Positions 17,216-27,477 of a DNA stretch of 64,000 nucleotides are shown one piece after another. The notes beneath the pieces were generated by a model. It worked only from the letters and a program-made list of their open reading frames with translations. It did no database searches and had not been told where the DNA came from. The translations under genes were made by a program, and so were the position numbers. Source of the DNA: Sergeia podlipaevii (lineage: Eukaryota > Euglenozoa > Kinetoplastea > Trypanosomatida > Trypanosomatidae); the NCBI GenBank assembly GCA_030849805.1, contig JASANZ010002221.1, positions 1 to 64,000 on the forward strand. Direction: 5' to 3'. Position 1 is the first letter of the stretch. Every line of letters begins with the position of its first letter.

Positions 17216-18187
17216 TCATGCATATATCCCAATCACTGCCATTACAGCAATTCCAATCATGAAGCTGCTCGTCATAGCAGCACTGCGAAGCTTTCTGTAA
17301 CTCGATCCCACACAAAAGCGCTTCTTGTCTACTGGAAAGTCGTGAAATAGCATCCCAAATCCAAGATAGAGTAGAATACCTGCGCAAAGCGCGTCAAGAA
17401 TGCCTTGAGTAAAAAGAAACGCCCCGGCCTTCACGTCAAATAATTGACTGGAAACCAAGGCAACACCCGATGCTGTTCCTAGCGGCGCGGAGAGAGTAAA
17501 CATACAAGCGCATACGATCTCAATAGTGGTCGTCAACTCTGTTTCTGCAAGTTTCGTCCCTAGTGCGATTCCCTCAAAGAATTGATGAAAGCACACAGCT
17601 ACTGTGAGCACATGGAGGACCGCTTCTCCGCTCAAACCAACCGACAAGCCTACAAAAACACTGTGAAGCATAATGCCAAGCTGCAAAAAGATAGTGGACA
17701 TTATTCGTTGAGTGCGCGACTCATCAGGTTCTTCGAGGAGAAAAACAGGATGCTCGTGGCAGCTAGATATCCCCAGAAGCGAGCTCGTTTGATCACTGCC
17801 ATCATCGCTGCCGTGTTGTCTTCTTGTTCCGCCTGAATGGATAAGTTCATTGACGCACTGCATTGTGGCAACGCCTACAAGGCATACGCCGTAGGTGATC
17901 AGACGTGCGTGTTCGCGAGCGAGTGGTATCCCGGTCTCCCCTGCGATGGCATCTTGAGCAGCATCAAGCATGTGAATAAGGGCAACGCCAAGAAGCACAC
18001 CAATACCGAGGCACTTGCCTAGCACATATATAAAAGGCTTGTCAGTGAGCCCACGAATATATCTGCCGACAACAGGGAGAGCTATACCCAGGGAAGATGC
18101 TATAAGGATAGCGCTGCCAGCAAGCACATGAGCTGGGGTACTGTAACTACCATCATCATCGTGGACATTAGGGCTGTGTGATGCCAT
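17216..18187 (-). CDS. ZIP-family divalent metal transporter
   Basis: 323 residues from MASHSPNVHDDD; an upstream ATG at 18340 would add 51 residues from AT-rich DNA, and the shorter form fits the usual ZIP length. About eight hydrophobic segments are visible. The signature metal-site helices are HSVFVGLSVGLS (TM4) and HQFFEGIALG (TM5), with the H-x3-G and H-x3-E-G spacing of the family. Between TM3 and TM4 is a hydrophilic loop with scattered histidines (HSGGTRRQHG, CHEH), a likely metal-sensing loop. ZIP proteins move zinc or iron into the cytosol from outside or from organelles; substrate and membrane cannot be told here. Confidence 0.92.
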   Translation of the reverse strand: MASHSPNVHDDDGSYSTPAHVLAGSAILIASSLGIALPVVGRYIRGLTDKPFIYVLGKCLGIGVLLGVALIHMLDAAQDAIAGETGIPLAREHARLITYGVCLVGVATMQCVNELIHSGGTRRQHGSDDGSDQTSSLLGISSCHEHPVFLLEEPDESRTQRIMSTIFLQLGIMLHSVFVGLSVGLSGEAVLHVLTVAVCFHQFFEGIALGTKLAETELTTTIEIVCACMFTLSAPLGTASGVALVSSQLFDVKAGAFLFTQGILDALCAGILLYLGFGMLFHDFPVDKKRFCVGSSYRKLRSAAMTSSFMIGIAVMAVIGIYA

Positions 18188-18931
18188 TAGAGGTATTGTA
18201 GAGGCGTGTTGTATCAAAAAAAACCCCGCGCACACACAAATGCACAGTTGAGTAAATATAGAAATAAGTTTATATGTATTGATATGCCTACGTTTGCGCA
18301 AAATTATAATAGGCAGACTACAAGAAAAAAAAAGAAGCAAAAGGAAAAAAAGATTGATAACACTTTGCTAAACAGCTTATGCACTACATTTAAAAAAAAA
18401 ATGTGAGATAAAAAAAAATCAAAAAAGTAGAAGAAAGACCTATGGAAGGCTAGAGAGAAAGACGTGCATTTGCCTGCAGTTGAGAACAAAAGCAACCCAC
18501 AAAGCAAATGGGTACTTTAAATAAAGCACGATACAATCAAAAGAATACGCCCTAAACATACACACGCTAGAGACAAAAGATACCTGCCATCAATATTTCG
18601 GCTTCTTTCTCCTCATCACATAAATCCATTCACTCACATTGATTCATTATTTACTCAACAACTCACACACAGCTCAACGCTGTACGTACGGCAGACAGCC
18701 AAAATCAAACAAGCACAATTTCATCAGTACCTTGCAAGGACATAGTTCCTTACTTATCACCACCCTCTCCTACTACAAGCAACTTCAAAAGAAGCAGCAC
18801 CAGTACTTGGGATATCCCTCACTGCAACAATGACGTGAGCATGAAAGACATACGTCGTTCTCTTCAACATGAATGTCTTGTTTCACTAAGGCTGTCAGAG
18901 CAGACAGAGATGCTCATGCAGGCTACACCAC
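18188..18931. other. intergenic region
   Basis: About 740 bases with several A-runs on the plus strand (18320-18420). The minus-strand tract near 18325-18350 could serve the ZIP gene as splice signal. No gene accepted. Confidence 0.4.
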
Positions 18932-19252
18932 TTACTGTCCTTGCATCTTCACAACAAAAATGACTGACTCTCCGCGCAAGAATAGATTGCGAATTGACCG
19001 CTGCTTTTGCTCTCCTTTATCATTAACTGAAAGCTCCATCACATCTCGTAGAACTAGATTGAAATGCTTGTCAAAGGCCACCACCGTAGCGATCAAAGAT
19101 CTGTTGAAGCGGCAGTTAATAAACACACGGATGCCTTCCTTCATGGCGGTATCCAACAAACTGAAAGGTCCTTCAGAAATGGAGGTGCGAAGAAGCTCCT
19201 TTGACGAAGGCACCTCTGTGCGGCGCACCTTTAATGCTTGATCGTCCGACAT
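18932..19252 (-). CDS. SmD2: small nuclear ribonucleoprotein Sm D2
   Basis: 106 residues, one Sm fold. Sm1 is GPFSLLDTAMKEGIRVFINCRFNRSLIATVVAFDKHFNLVL in outline, with the FDKHFNLVL end typical of SmD2. Sm2 is FLRGESVIFVVK near the C-terminus, with the RG pair that contacts RNA. The N-terminal EGPFSLL helix is also characteristic of D2. The protein is part of the seven-membered ring on spliceosomal U snRNAs and on the spliced-leader RNA needed for trans-splicing. Full-length and intact. Confidence 0.93.
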   Translation of the reverse strand: MSDDQALKVRRTEVPSSKELLRTSISEGPFSLLDTAMKEGIRVFINCRFNRSLIATVVAFDKHFNLVLRDVMELSVNDKGEQKQRSIRNLFLRGESVIFVVKMQGQ

Positions 19253-20047
19253 ATATCTACTGGAACGTGGACAGTGGAGGGAGTGTGTAAAATACTAGAG
19301 GGTACGATAGCAATACAATGGTAATGCGCCAATTGCTAACCAAATGTCGCGCTAAATGTGAGTTCTTTCCTAAATGAAAGGTTTCTCTTCCCTATTTTTT
19401 ATTTTTGCGCGTGTTATTTTAGGAATGGCGTTGAATAGTAATAAAAAGGCGGATACATAAACAAAAAAAAAGATTGGAGTTTTGCAGTTGCGGGGTACAA
19501 ATAATGATCATCATACTATTTCTATATGGACCTATTATCTAAGCCAATCACCTCCACACTTTACCAGGCAGAGTACGCAGTCGCAAGCAAAACTGTGTGA
19601 TAACAATCAACTGCTCTCAGCAACGCATATTATTTTAAGATGTATTCCGCATGCTTGAGTAAGGATTCAAGTAAATAAGCAAAAGTAATAAAGAAAAACA
19701 TGAAGAAAAAAACTCTAGTGAAAAAAAAAAAATGACAAAGGAAAAGGCAATACAGTGCACAGCGCGTATCTGTGTGTTGAAGTTCGCAACTTTGTCATTG
19801 TTGTTCTTCCTCCGAATGATAGGTCACTGCAACCAAAAACACAACAGCAATTTTTTTTTCCTCCCATTCCTCTCTGGATCAACTGTGCCTTTCTTTTGTA
19901 CTCTACGCAAAAATATGAAAACAATAACAAACAAACAAAAAAGAATATACAATCATTTTCTGTACAACACTTGAGTGAGAGAAAAGGACGGGGGAAACGG
20001 AAAGCGAGGTCCGCATAGAATAAATACACAGATCTGAGAGTCAGTCA
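19253..20047. other. AT-rich intergenic region
   Basis: About 800 bases. Overlapping small frames at 19715-20029 on both strands are T- or A-rich translations and are rejected. Should hold the 3' UTR of the membrane protein gene and the leader of SmD2. Confidence 0.4.
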
Positions 20048-21862
20048 CTACTGCGCCTCCTCTACTTGTTCTGTAGTGTACTGATATGTTTCACCAGTTG
20101 CGGGATCCACATAATACTGAATTTCATTGGGGTTGGTGTTTCCTTCAGCGCCATCATAGTTGTAATCGTCGCCTAGCTGCGCAGCATCAACATCGCCACC
20201 TTCCGCTTCATCGTATTCGGGAGACACACCCTCGTCCACATCTACAGGAGCATCATCGTCCTGTACTACACCACCACTTTCCTCCTGAGGCGCGAGATAC
20301 TCATACGTCTCCCCGGATGTGGGATCTACATAAGTATAGTACCCTCCCGCTGCCTCCTCCTCGGGGTTAGCAGCGCCACCCCTTTCGTCGGGAGCCTCCT
20401 CGCCTTCCCCAAGCGAATAGTAATAGTAGTCACCTGCTTCGTCACCTTCTGCAGCTGCGTTGGACATTTGTTGCTGTTGTTGCTGGGTTGCTGGATCCAT
20501 TTCTGTGTCGCCGTACGCTGCCCCTGAGGCATATTGCGACTGTGGCAGATCATATCCAGTGGCGTCAGCGTCGTTGGTTGCAGCAGGTACTGCGTAGTAG
20601 TTGCCATGCTCGTCCATTGCCCATTGTTGCGGGCTCTCGTTCATCGCCGTATCGTCATATGTGTTGTAGTATATTTCATCTGCATCCATGCCAGGAGGCG
20701 GGTATCCGATGGCGTCTTCATTGTTGCCTGGATTCATGTAGCCCTCCATCATTCTCTTCTCATCCTCTACAATGAGACGGCGCTGATACTTCTTGGCATT
20801 GTGACGCCCCTTGTACCACACATAGCGGAAGAGAATGACAGCCAGTGGCGCGATTGCAATCAAGGCAAAGGCCCAGTACCCAGTGCTTGCAGCGCATTCC
20901 ACGACAGTCTTGTACTGCTCCCCGTAGCGAGTGTTTTCGGTCGTTGAAAATAGGGTTGCCTCCATGCCATGTGAGGTAAGCCACACCGCATTGGCAGTCA
21001 CACTTCCGGTCGGGAATTCACCACCTGGTGGAGGGAGACCGCTCGCAACCGCAAAAGCCGCACGCACCTCAGCCACATACGCAAGCACTGCCTCAAGTCC
21101 AAAGGTCGCATTCGTAATTGTCACAGTAGTGTAGTCCACTGTGGGTGAGGGATTTTGTTGAACAACGGTAACGTGATCACACCCAACTATAGAGCGGCAC
21201 AGAAAGTCCGTCACAAAATTGACTGTGTTACCCGTTGGTTGGTCAATGTAAAAGTTTATTGAAGGAGTCTCTTTTGCAACACACACAGGGAGGAAACTGT
21301 ACACGCCGGAGCTGCGGCACGGCATGATGTAGGTGCCACTACTAAAGGCAGCTAGACTAGGGTTAGTGCCCAGGGCCGTACCCACCGCAACCCGCACCGC
21401 ACTGAATGGCGTGCTGCCAAAGTTCAATGCCCAAGACTGGAGGGCAGCAAACACAATCTCACCATCTCCAGGAGTAGTTGTTTGCACGTACACTTGCAAC
21501 GCAATCACGTCATCTGCCACACTCATCAAAAACGCTTCACATACAGGAAGTTGCGTACGTGGCGTGAGCACACTGCACACTGCGTTAGTGACAGCCTGCG
21601 TAGTTTTGGCGAACTCATCTGCCGTGGTTGGCCAGCCAGACGTCGCACCAGTAAAAGAAGCATTCATTGTGTGCGTTGCAATAGTAGCACGAATTCCTGC
21701 AAAAGCAGAGCGCAGCACTGCGTTTTTTGACGGCGCCGGCGGCGCATAAGTGCTGGATAACTGCGCCTCGCTGCTGCTCTCACCAGTTTTTGTTTGTGCA
21801 GTGGCAAAGGAGAGAGCGAGAAGCGCAATCGTCAGCAAAGGTAGTACCCGTGCCTCCATCAT
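20048..21862 (-). CDS. type I surface protein with acidic tyrosine-rich cytoplasmic tail
   Basis: About 604 residues starting at MMEARVLPLL (an ATG four codons upstream, at 21874, is equally possible). A signal peptide (LLTIALLALSFATA) is followed by an ectodomain of about 310 residues. It reads as two related alpha/beta modules with repeated use of paired cysteines and many T, A and V residues. One TM helix (about 335-355, FALIAIAPLAVILF) is followed by a basic stop-transfer (WYKGRHNAKKYQRR). The ~240-residue tail is acidic and rich in Y, G, Q and E. It contains the near-repeated phrases YVDPTSGETYEYL and YVDPATGETYQYT, a Q6 run, and runs such as DYYYYS. No known family recognised; the layout suggests a receptor-like or flagellum/flagellar-pocket protein. 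Confidence 0.75.
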   Translation of the reverse strand: MMEARVLPLLTIALLALSFATAQTKTGESSSEAQLSSTYAPPAPSKNAVLRSAFAGIRATIATHTMNASFTGATSGWPTTADEFAKTTQAVTNAVCSVLTPRTQLPVCEAFLMSVADDVIALQVYVQTTTPGDGEIVFAALQSWALNFGSTPFSAVRVAVGTALGTNPSLAAFSSGTYIMPCRSSGVYSFLPVCVAKETPSINFYIDQPTGNTVNFVTDFLCRSIVGCDHVTVVQQNPSPTVDYTTVTITNATFGLEAVLAYVAEVRAAFAVASGLPPPGGEFPTGSVTANAVWLTSHGMEATLFSTTENTRYGEQYKTVVECAASTGYWAFALIAIAPLAVILFRYVWYKGRHNAKKYQRRLIVEDEKRMMEGYMNPGNNEDAIGYPPPGMDADEIYYNTYDDTAMNESPQQWAMDEHGNYYAVPAATNDADATGYDLPQSQYASGAAYGDTEMDPATQQQQQQMSNAAAEGDEAGDYYYYSLGEGEEAPDERGGAANPEEEAAGGYYTYVDPTSGETYEYLAPQEESGGVVQDDDAPVDVDEGVSPEYDEAEGGDVDAAQLGDDYNYDGAEGNTNPNEIQYYVDPATGETYQYTTEQVEEAQ

Positions 21863-22627
21863 GAGTAAATACAAACAAAATGTATGTGTGCTAAGGTCTC
21901 AATTCTTTTAATAAATGTGTAATAAGAAGAGAGATCGTTGGCAATCTAAAAAAGAAAATAAGTCAACCTGCTTTTTTTTCTCGTTGTAAAGAATATAAAC
22001 TTGATACATCAGTAAAAGAGAAAAGAGAGAGAGAGAGGGGCAAACATTTGTTCATGAAACTAAAAAGGAAAAAAAAAAATAAAGATCTTAACACAACCTC
22101 AACGACTAGGCAGAAGCATCTTCGTGACTGCACTCAACTCACGCGATAGGTGCGAAATTCAATCTTCCATACGAAGTATCATATGTGTGAAATGGTACAT
22201 TTTTGCTTTGTACAATCAATTTGCCTCTCTAAACATGTATTATCTGCTTTCACACGTTAGTGGAAAATAAATAAATAAAGCAGAGATCAAGTTTCCAATA
22301 CTAGCACAGATGATAAGCAACATCATCTATGCAACAATTTCTTGTATAAGTGCATTCAGCATTAAAGTGCAAAAATAGGACTAAATGCATATATACAGGT
22401 AAATCTACCGCCATAAGCATCACATACACATACACATCCACACTCATGCAATCACAAGATAAAAAAAAAACATAGCAGTAATACAAGAGAGATTGCGTTA
22501 TCAATAAATATTTACATTCATGCAAAGGGAAGAAATAAAATGGTATATAAGGAACATATTGAAATGACACCCCACTTTCACCTTTTTTTTCCGCTATACA
22601 CTGATCTCACATCTTCGTGTCATCTCT
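21863..22627. other. intergenic region
   Basis: About 765 bases, AT-rich. A minus-strand frame at 22301-22570 is T-rich translation and is rejected. A short GA microsatellite lies near 22025-22038. Confidence 0.4.
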
Positions 22628-24298
22628 TTACATCGCAGTTCGTTTGGACCGATCATACGGTAAGGGAGGCAAAGACTCTACCTGATCACGATTGAGCTCT
22701 CGGGAGACAAACTTAGCGTACGCGGCCTGATTCGCAGTCATGCCGATTGCCTCCCTCAAGACAGTCGGTACTGTTTCACTGAGAGACGGCTGATCAGCGG
22801 CAGCGGCGGCATCCACTTGAAGCGTAGCCTGTCGTTCCGAATTCTGTCGAGCTGCAACAGTCTTGCGCGCTACCGCCACAGTCGCTCCATCCGCGGGGCT
22901 GCACTCACTGCTCGTATCTTGCTGTGTCCGGCCCACCCCGATCACACGATAGATCTGCTTTCCTCCTCCATGTGTAGCGTCGCGCGGAAGCATTTCGCGC
23001 GGGTCGGCACCGTCTGAAGCACCTTGGGCCATGAGGACATCATGTAATCGGGTTTGCCGCACACCGCGCGCTGAGTGCGTAGAGGAGGAAACTGGAAGCG
23101 AATTCGCACTAATCGCCCTATCTTCTGTAAACTGAATTTGGTCTTGACCCTGCACACTAGCAAGCAACTTCATCACCTTGCGCACCTCCTGTCTTTCCGC
23201 CTCAAAATACGCGACACGTTCTTCAAGATCAGCGTACTTGTCGTACAATTTCCTCTCCAGTCCAGTTACCTCCGCACTATCAGCTTTTATGGGTAACAGC
23301 AGAGTATCCGCCTTGGTCTTGAGGGACGAAAGAAACTCATCCTTGCGAACATAGTGTGCTTCAATTTCCTTCAATCTCTTGGCAAAGCCCGCCACAACGG
23401 TCTGAGTGCCGCTGCTGTTGCGGTCTTCAATGATCTCAACAACGCGGTCAGTGGTCACGCGATGGCTAATTTCCTCCTTCAACCCCGACACAGCCACGCC
23501 AACCTCCTTGGCTTGAATATCGCTGGTATGTGTCACACGATCTGTCATATCGCGCAACAAGATACGCCGAAACGCTAGGAGCAGCGGCGAGTGTGCAACG
23601 TACGCATCTGCACGCTCATCAGAAGGAACCTGTAGCTTGTACTCATCAAAGTATGTGTTTTCACCATATGGTCCAGGGCCACCCTCACTGGGTCCTTGTC
23701 CGTCATTGTTCCCGTCAACCGACACAGTTGACTGCGTTTCCCTATCGTACGTGCCGAGCCACAACGAGAGCTGATGAAAGTCCCGCTGTTGGAGCCTCAA
23801 TCGGCTGTGCATGTCTTCCAATTGCCCCTTTAAGCTCCTGTGACACTCTATAAGTGTGGTAGATGCAGTGGTGCTCCGTTCTAGCGCTTCCCGCAGTCGT
23901 GCGTTCTCGTGAACAACACGTCGCGCAAGTGCCATCATCCCACTAAGCATGTCCTGCTCCGTGGCAAATTCGCCCGCGCGGAGAAAGTTGTCGAGGTCGT
24001 TGTCCGTCTCGTCATCATGGACTAGAGACACCTCACGCAGACTGTCATCCAGTTGATTGCGCATTTGTTCAGTTGTGCGCAGCAAGAGAAACTTTTTAAT
24101 CTTCCGCACGTTGGCTTCCGCTGATGCTGCCTTCTCTCGCGACGTATCTACAAGTTTTCGAACATCGGTAAGATCACGCGCAAGACACCTGTTGAGTGCA
24201 TCCAAGTAACTTTCTAACCCCGAGGCACTAACAAGTAGTGGCGGAACAGGGAGATACCCATCACCTCTGTGGAGATCCGGGTTGCTTCCAGGCAACAT
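22628..24298 (-). CDS. coiled-coil protein, unknown function
   Basis: 556 residues from MLPGSNPDLHRG; the upstream ATG at 24403 is rejected because the extra 35 residues come from AT-rich leader DNA. Predicted heptad-rich segments cover about residues 25-95, 125-175 and 250-390 (for example KKFLLLRTTEQMRNQLDDSL and YDKYADLEERVAYFEAER). The C-terminal ~150 residues are polar and likely disordered. There is no TM segment or signal peptide. Length and layout are common for basal-body, flagellar or cytoskeletal proteins of trypanosomatids, but I cannot name it. Confidence 0.75.
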   Translation of the reverse strand: MLPGSNPDLHRGDGYLPVPPLLVSASGLESYLDALNRCLARDLTDVRKLVDTSREKAASAEANVRKIKKFLLLRTTEQMRNQLDDSLREVSLVHDDETDNDLDNFLRAGEFATEQDMLSGMMALARRVVHENARLREALERSTTASTTLIECHRSLKGQLEDMHSRLRLQQRDFHQLSLWLGTYDRETQSTVSVDGNNDGQGPSEGGPGPYGENTYFDEYKLQVPSDERADAYVAHSPLLLAFRRILLRDMTDRVTHTSDIQAKEVGVAVSGLKEEISHRVTTDRVVEIIEDRNSSGTQTVVAGFAKRLKEIEAHYVRKDEFLSSLKTKADTLLLPIKADSAEVTGLERKLYDKYADLEERVAYFEAERQEVRKVMKLLASVQGQDQIQFTEDRAISANSLPVSSSTHSARGVRQTRLHDVLMAQGASDGADPREMLPRDATHGGGKQIYRVIGVGRTQQDTSSECSPADGATVAVARKTVAARQNSERQATLQVDAAAAADQPSLSETVPTVLREAIGMTANQAAYAKFVSRELNRDQVESLPPLPYDRSKRTAM

Positions 24299-24758
24299 GG
24301 GTATGTTATGTAATATGACTACGTGAATCGAAAAGAAACTATAGGTAAACCCACACGTAATTACACCTATGCAAAGATAAATAGAAGAAAATGATGAAAA
24401 CATAAGACGGGGGAGTATTTGATGTGAAATACAATAGTAGAAGCTCTACATGATAATCACGCAACGAACCTAATAAAACAGCACATACAGAGAGAAATGT
24501 TACACGTCCTTGTACGCCGTTCAGCTGCTTAAAGATAGTCAGATTGAGGTTATCCTCGCATTGCTGTTAAAATACCAATCTTATTACTATCACAAAAACT
24601 TTCAGCTCATTACTGCTTCTTTAAATATGAATATGCTCCGCAAATGTTAACAGTAGAACCGCTTATCGTTGTTGGAAGTGTCCAATCGAAATACCCCTCA
24701 TCGCAGGTATAAAGTATAAGTGACGCAGACAACTAAGAAAAAAAAAAAAGGAGCACCG
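24299..24758. other. intergenic region
   Basis: AT-rich gap of about 460 bases with an A11 run at about 24736-24748. Nothing else recognised. Confidence 0.35.
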
Positions 24759-26108
24759 CTACTGAGGAAATAGCGTACAGTTCTCCTTTTCTTTCTTGTA
24801 AGTTAGCATTTCCTCCCGGACAATCTGGGTGTAGTCTTCACTTCTAGGTAGCAAAGTGCGGCGGATGAGGCGCACTGCTTCAATACTCGTAGGGCTAGCT
24901 GCGTATGAATACGTTGCGTAGTCTGCCTCTGAAAGCGGTGGCAGTGCTACGCTGCTGCCGCGAACCTTCCGCCACACCGTCGCCCACACGCTCTCGCCCC
25001 TGACTGCCGATTGCTGCAGTCGATACATCTCGCGTGCCTGCTCCTCATTCTTAAGCTGCTCCGTGTACTTCTGGTCTCCTGTCGTGTCCATTGGATGAGC
25101 CGAGGCAATTGTCTCAGCACTGACTACGATGCCACTGCTTTCAGCAGCTTGCTCTTGCAACTCAGCACGTTTCCGCTCCTCTAGCACACGTTCCTTTTCA
25201 GCGGAAATCGTCAGCAAGACAGGCGCAAAGTCAGGGCTGTGATGAGCCAGCTGCTTAGATGCACGCGCCAGGTCATCACGACGCCTGGCGTCCAAATCTG
25301 CTATCTCCGCCTCCATCACGGAAGCGAACTCATCATAGTTGCCGGCGAGCAGGCGCAGTTCGTAGTACTGCTGCAAGCACTCCATCATCACCCATATCGT
25401 CGTAAGTTTGAGCATGATGGTGGAGTAGTAGTAAAAATTATCGGTGCGCTCCCACTTGTTATAGGCAATAATGACATTCTTCATTTTCTGTACGTTGGAC
25501 TCGAACTCCTCTCGCGTGCTACCAAACAAAATGGCGTCTTTAGAGTAGTCGAGATCAACAAGGAGAAAGTGTTCGTTGCTGCTCATGGTCATACCCTCAA
25601 AACTTTTCATGTACTCCATTTTCTTCTTGATGAGCTGGTCTCGCGTGAGCTTGCCCTCTATCGGCATGCCATTCTCGTCATACTTGGCGACAGAGTCAGC
25701 AGAGCCTGTTTGTGGCTGCAATGACTGGCGCGGACGCAAGAAACCCAGTCGCTTGTCTTCCTTGGCCCCAAAGCCCGCACCAAGGCCAACACCTATCACC
25801 CCGTGAGGACTTACCAGCGAGGTGAACTCCGCTGTTGAGCGCTGATACTTGTCAAAATCGGTCTTCTCCTTCACCTTAGCGGGCAAGTTGGCGACTGTCA
25901 CGTTGCCGCTTATTTTCTCAGTAGCGTCAAATGTCTTCTGAAGAAAAATCTTGTCATCGACCGAGTCACGACCTGCAAACCCTTTCGCCTCTGCCTCCCG
26001 ACGGAGCTTTTCCTGTTTTGCCTCTTCATCTTGTGGTGCTTTGAAAAAACTCGCGAGTAGTCGCACGGTCGGTTTGAGTGACAAAGATGTCCTTCTAGTA
26101 CATTTCAT
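24759..26108 (-). CDS. probable mitochondrial protein, unknown function
   Basis: 449 residues. The N-terminus MKCTRRTSLSLKPTVRLLAS is rich in R, S and L without acidic residues, a good mitochondrial presequence. The middle contains a glycine-rich patch (GVIGVGLGAGFG, about 105-116) and a weakly hydrophobic segment YYSTIMLKLTTIWVMMECLQ (about 222-241) that could be membrane-associated. A long charged helical region follows (about 255-345), and the C-terminus is polar. No catalytic motif is visible. The pattern fits a trypanosomatid-specific subunit of an inner-membrane complex or mitoribosome, but that is a guess. Confidence 0.7.
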   Translation of the reverse strand: MKCTRRTSLSLKPTVRLLASFFKAPQDEEAKQEKLRREAEAKGFAGRDSVDDKIFLQKTFDATEKISGNVTVANLPAKVKEKTDFDKYQRSTAEFTSLVSPHGVIGVGLGAGFGAKEDKRLGFLRPRQSLQPQTGSADSVAKYDENGMPIEGKLTRDQLIKKKMEYMKSFEGMTMSSNEHFLLVDLDYSKDAILFGSTREEFESNVQKMKNVIIAYNKWERTDNFYYYSTIMLKLTTIWVMMECLQQYYELRLLAGNYDEFASVMEAEIADLDARRRDDLARASKQLAHHSPDFAPVLLTISAEKERVLEERKRAELQEQAAESSGIVVSAETIASAHPMDTTGDQKYTEQLKNEEQAREMYRLQQSAVRGESVWATVWRKVRGSSVALPPLSEADYATYSYAASPTSIEAVRLIRRTLLPRSEDYTQIVREEMLTYKKEKENCTLFPQ

Positions 26109-26581
26109 TTACTATTGATGCAAGCAACCAAGATCCAGCAACTACAAAATATAACAAAGGAAAATGCCTGCTAAAAAATGAAATGAAAAGAGGAAGTTGG
26201 TGGTGTCTAAGGCGCAATTCTGTAGACCGTATTGGGAAATATGTACAGTGAAAGAGTAGCTGTATTGCGCGCTTCCTAGCAGTCAGCAATACAAGAGAAT
26301 ACTATTGCTACATCACAGATCCATCCGAAAAAAAAAGAAGGAAAAAGGAAAAAGAAAAGTGAAACGTACCAACAAAAAAAAATGGCTAAGCTCAAAATAG
26401 CGATTATAACGATTTTTTTATTTATAAGTGAGCAAGCATCGTAACTATTAAGCTATAATCAGCTGAACGTTTCGCATACGTTTTTCTGTTGTATTTTTTT
26501 ATGGTACGAAATGAGAAAAACATAAAGAAAATCCCAAAACACATGGAATTCTACATGAGCTAGGTACTCACATGTCAAACC
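26109..26581. other. intergenic region
   Basis: AT-rich gap of about 470 bases; contains the 3' UTR of uS15. Nothing else recognised. Confidence 0.35.
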
Positions 26582-27031
26582 TTAAGCAGTGGCGGTGCTA
26601 CCAGACTCGTACCTCCAGGTGGTGGGCAGCTGCTTGACGCGCTTGTAGTAGCGAGCAAGACGATGAATGCGAGACTCAACAAGAATCAGGCGGTACTTGG
26701 TGTCCATGTCGGTCCTGTTGACGTTCATGTGCTTGCGCATGTCAGAGGCGCGGTTGACAAGGCAGTAGAGGTCCTCGGGGATCTCAGGGGCGATGCCGTT
26801 GTGCTTGAGGATGCGCACGATCTTGCGACCGGTGATGTTCTTCACCTGGGCAATACCCATGCTATCACGGAGCTGGAGGCCGATGCGGCTGGGGCTCATA
26901 CCCTTCTTGGAGAGCTTGCAGACCATATCGACGACGTCGCGGCTGGCGATCTTGAGCCACGCGGGAGGAGCGCGGCGGTAGGGGAGAGCAGAGGCAGCCT
27001 TGCCCTTGCCATTACCGTGCATGCGGACCAT
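26582..27031 (-). CDS. RPS13: 40S ribosomal protein uS15 (S13)
   Basis: 149 residues from [20 protein letters not shown], matching the eukaryotic uS15 N-terminus (usual length about 151). The longer open frame to 27175 is untranslated leader: it reads through the pyrimidine tract and gives an F-rich peptide. Conserved landmarks are [56 protein letters not shown] and [12 protein letters not shown]. The protein binds 18S rRNA in the small-subunit platform. Codons are strongly biased to C and G endings, as for eL42. Confidence 0.97.
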   Translation of the reverse strand: MVRMHGNGKGKAASALPYRRAPPAWLKIASRDVVDMVCKLSKKGMSPSRIGLQLRDSMGIAQVKNITGRKIVRILKHNGIAPEIPEDLYCLVNRASDMRKHMNVNRTDMDTKYRLILVESRIHRLARYYKRVKQLPTTWRYESGSTATA

Positions 27032-27056
27032 CTTTGACTGTGGGAAACCTGTGCTG

Positions 27057-27096
27057 CTATTTCGGCAAGAAAAAGAAAAATGAAAGAAAAAAAAAG
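27057..27096 (-). promoter_or_regulatory. probable spliced-leader acceptor for uS15
   Basis: On the minus strand a T/C tract of about 34 bases (27096-27063) is followed by the first AG at 27058-27057, leaving about 25 bases before the ATG at 27031. It also shows why the longer frame to 27175 is not the protein start. Confidence 0.55.
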
Positions 27097-27477
27097 TAAA
27101 TGGAGAATGGAAAAGAAAAGCAGTCATATGCATCTTTCCTTTCTTGACACGTGAATAAGATAAGAGCAAGAACAATAATCATGTGGATTTATAATAATAA
27201 TAAAAATGGCTTCATCCAGCAAGCCAGCTAATGTAGGAATATAGTTCACTTTTATCATGTTATATGCGCAAGTCCAATTCGTTCGTAGAATGTCAAACGA
27301 AAAAAATGTGGGGGTACCCCTCATGCCATCAGCAGCAGATACCACAAGCAATGGCAAACGTATAGAGTGCACTTCAACACTTGGCAGAAGTAAACATGCA
27401 ACAAAAAAAAACTTCACAAGTGGCGGTCAACTAATATTGCTTTTTTATCGCATATACAATGGATTTAGCAACCGCTG
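27097..27477. other. intergenic region
   Basis: AT-rich gap of about 380 bases. A small minus-strand frame at 27124-27417 is rejected for composition. Nothing else seen. Confidence 0.35.

Noticed and set aside
18188..18340. N-terminal extension of the ZIP transporter
   Set aside because: AT-rich leader-like DNA; the shorter start gives the usual family length. A signal-like hydrophobic stretch in it leaves a small doubt.
19715..20029. 104-codon minus-strand frame downstream of the surface-protein gene
   Set aside because: Translation of T-rich sequence (F/L/C-rich) in a probable 3' UTR, overlapped by equally long plus-strand frames.
27032..27175. N-terminal extension of uS15 to the upstream ATG
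   Set aside because: It reads through the pyrimidine tract and the AG acceptor; the family start is MVRMHG at 27031.
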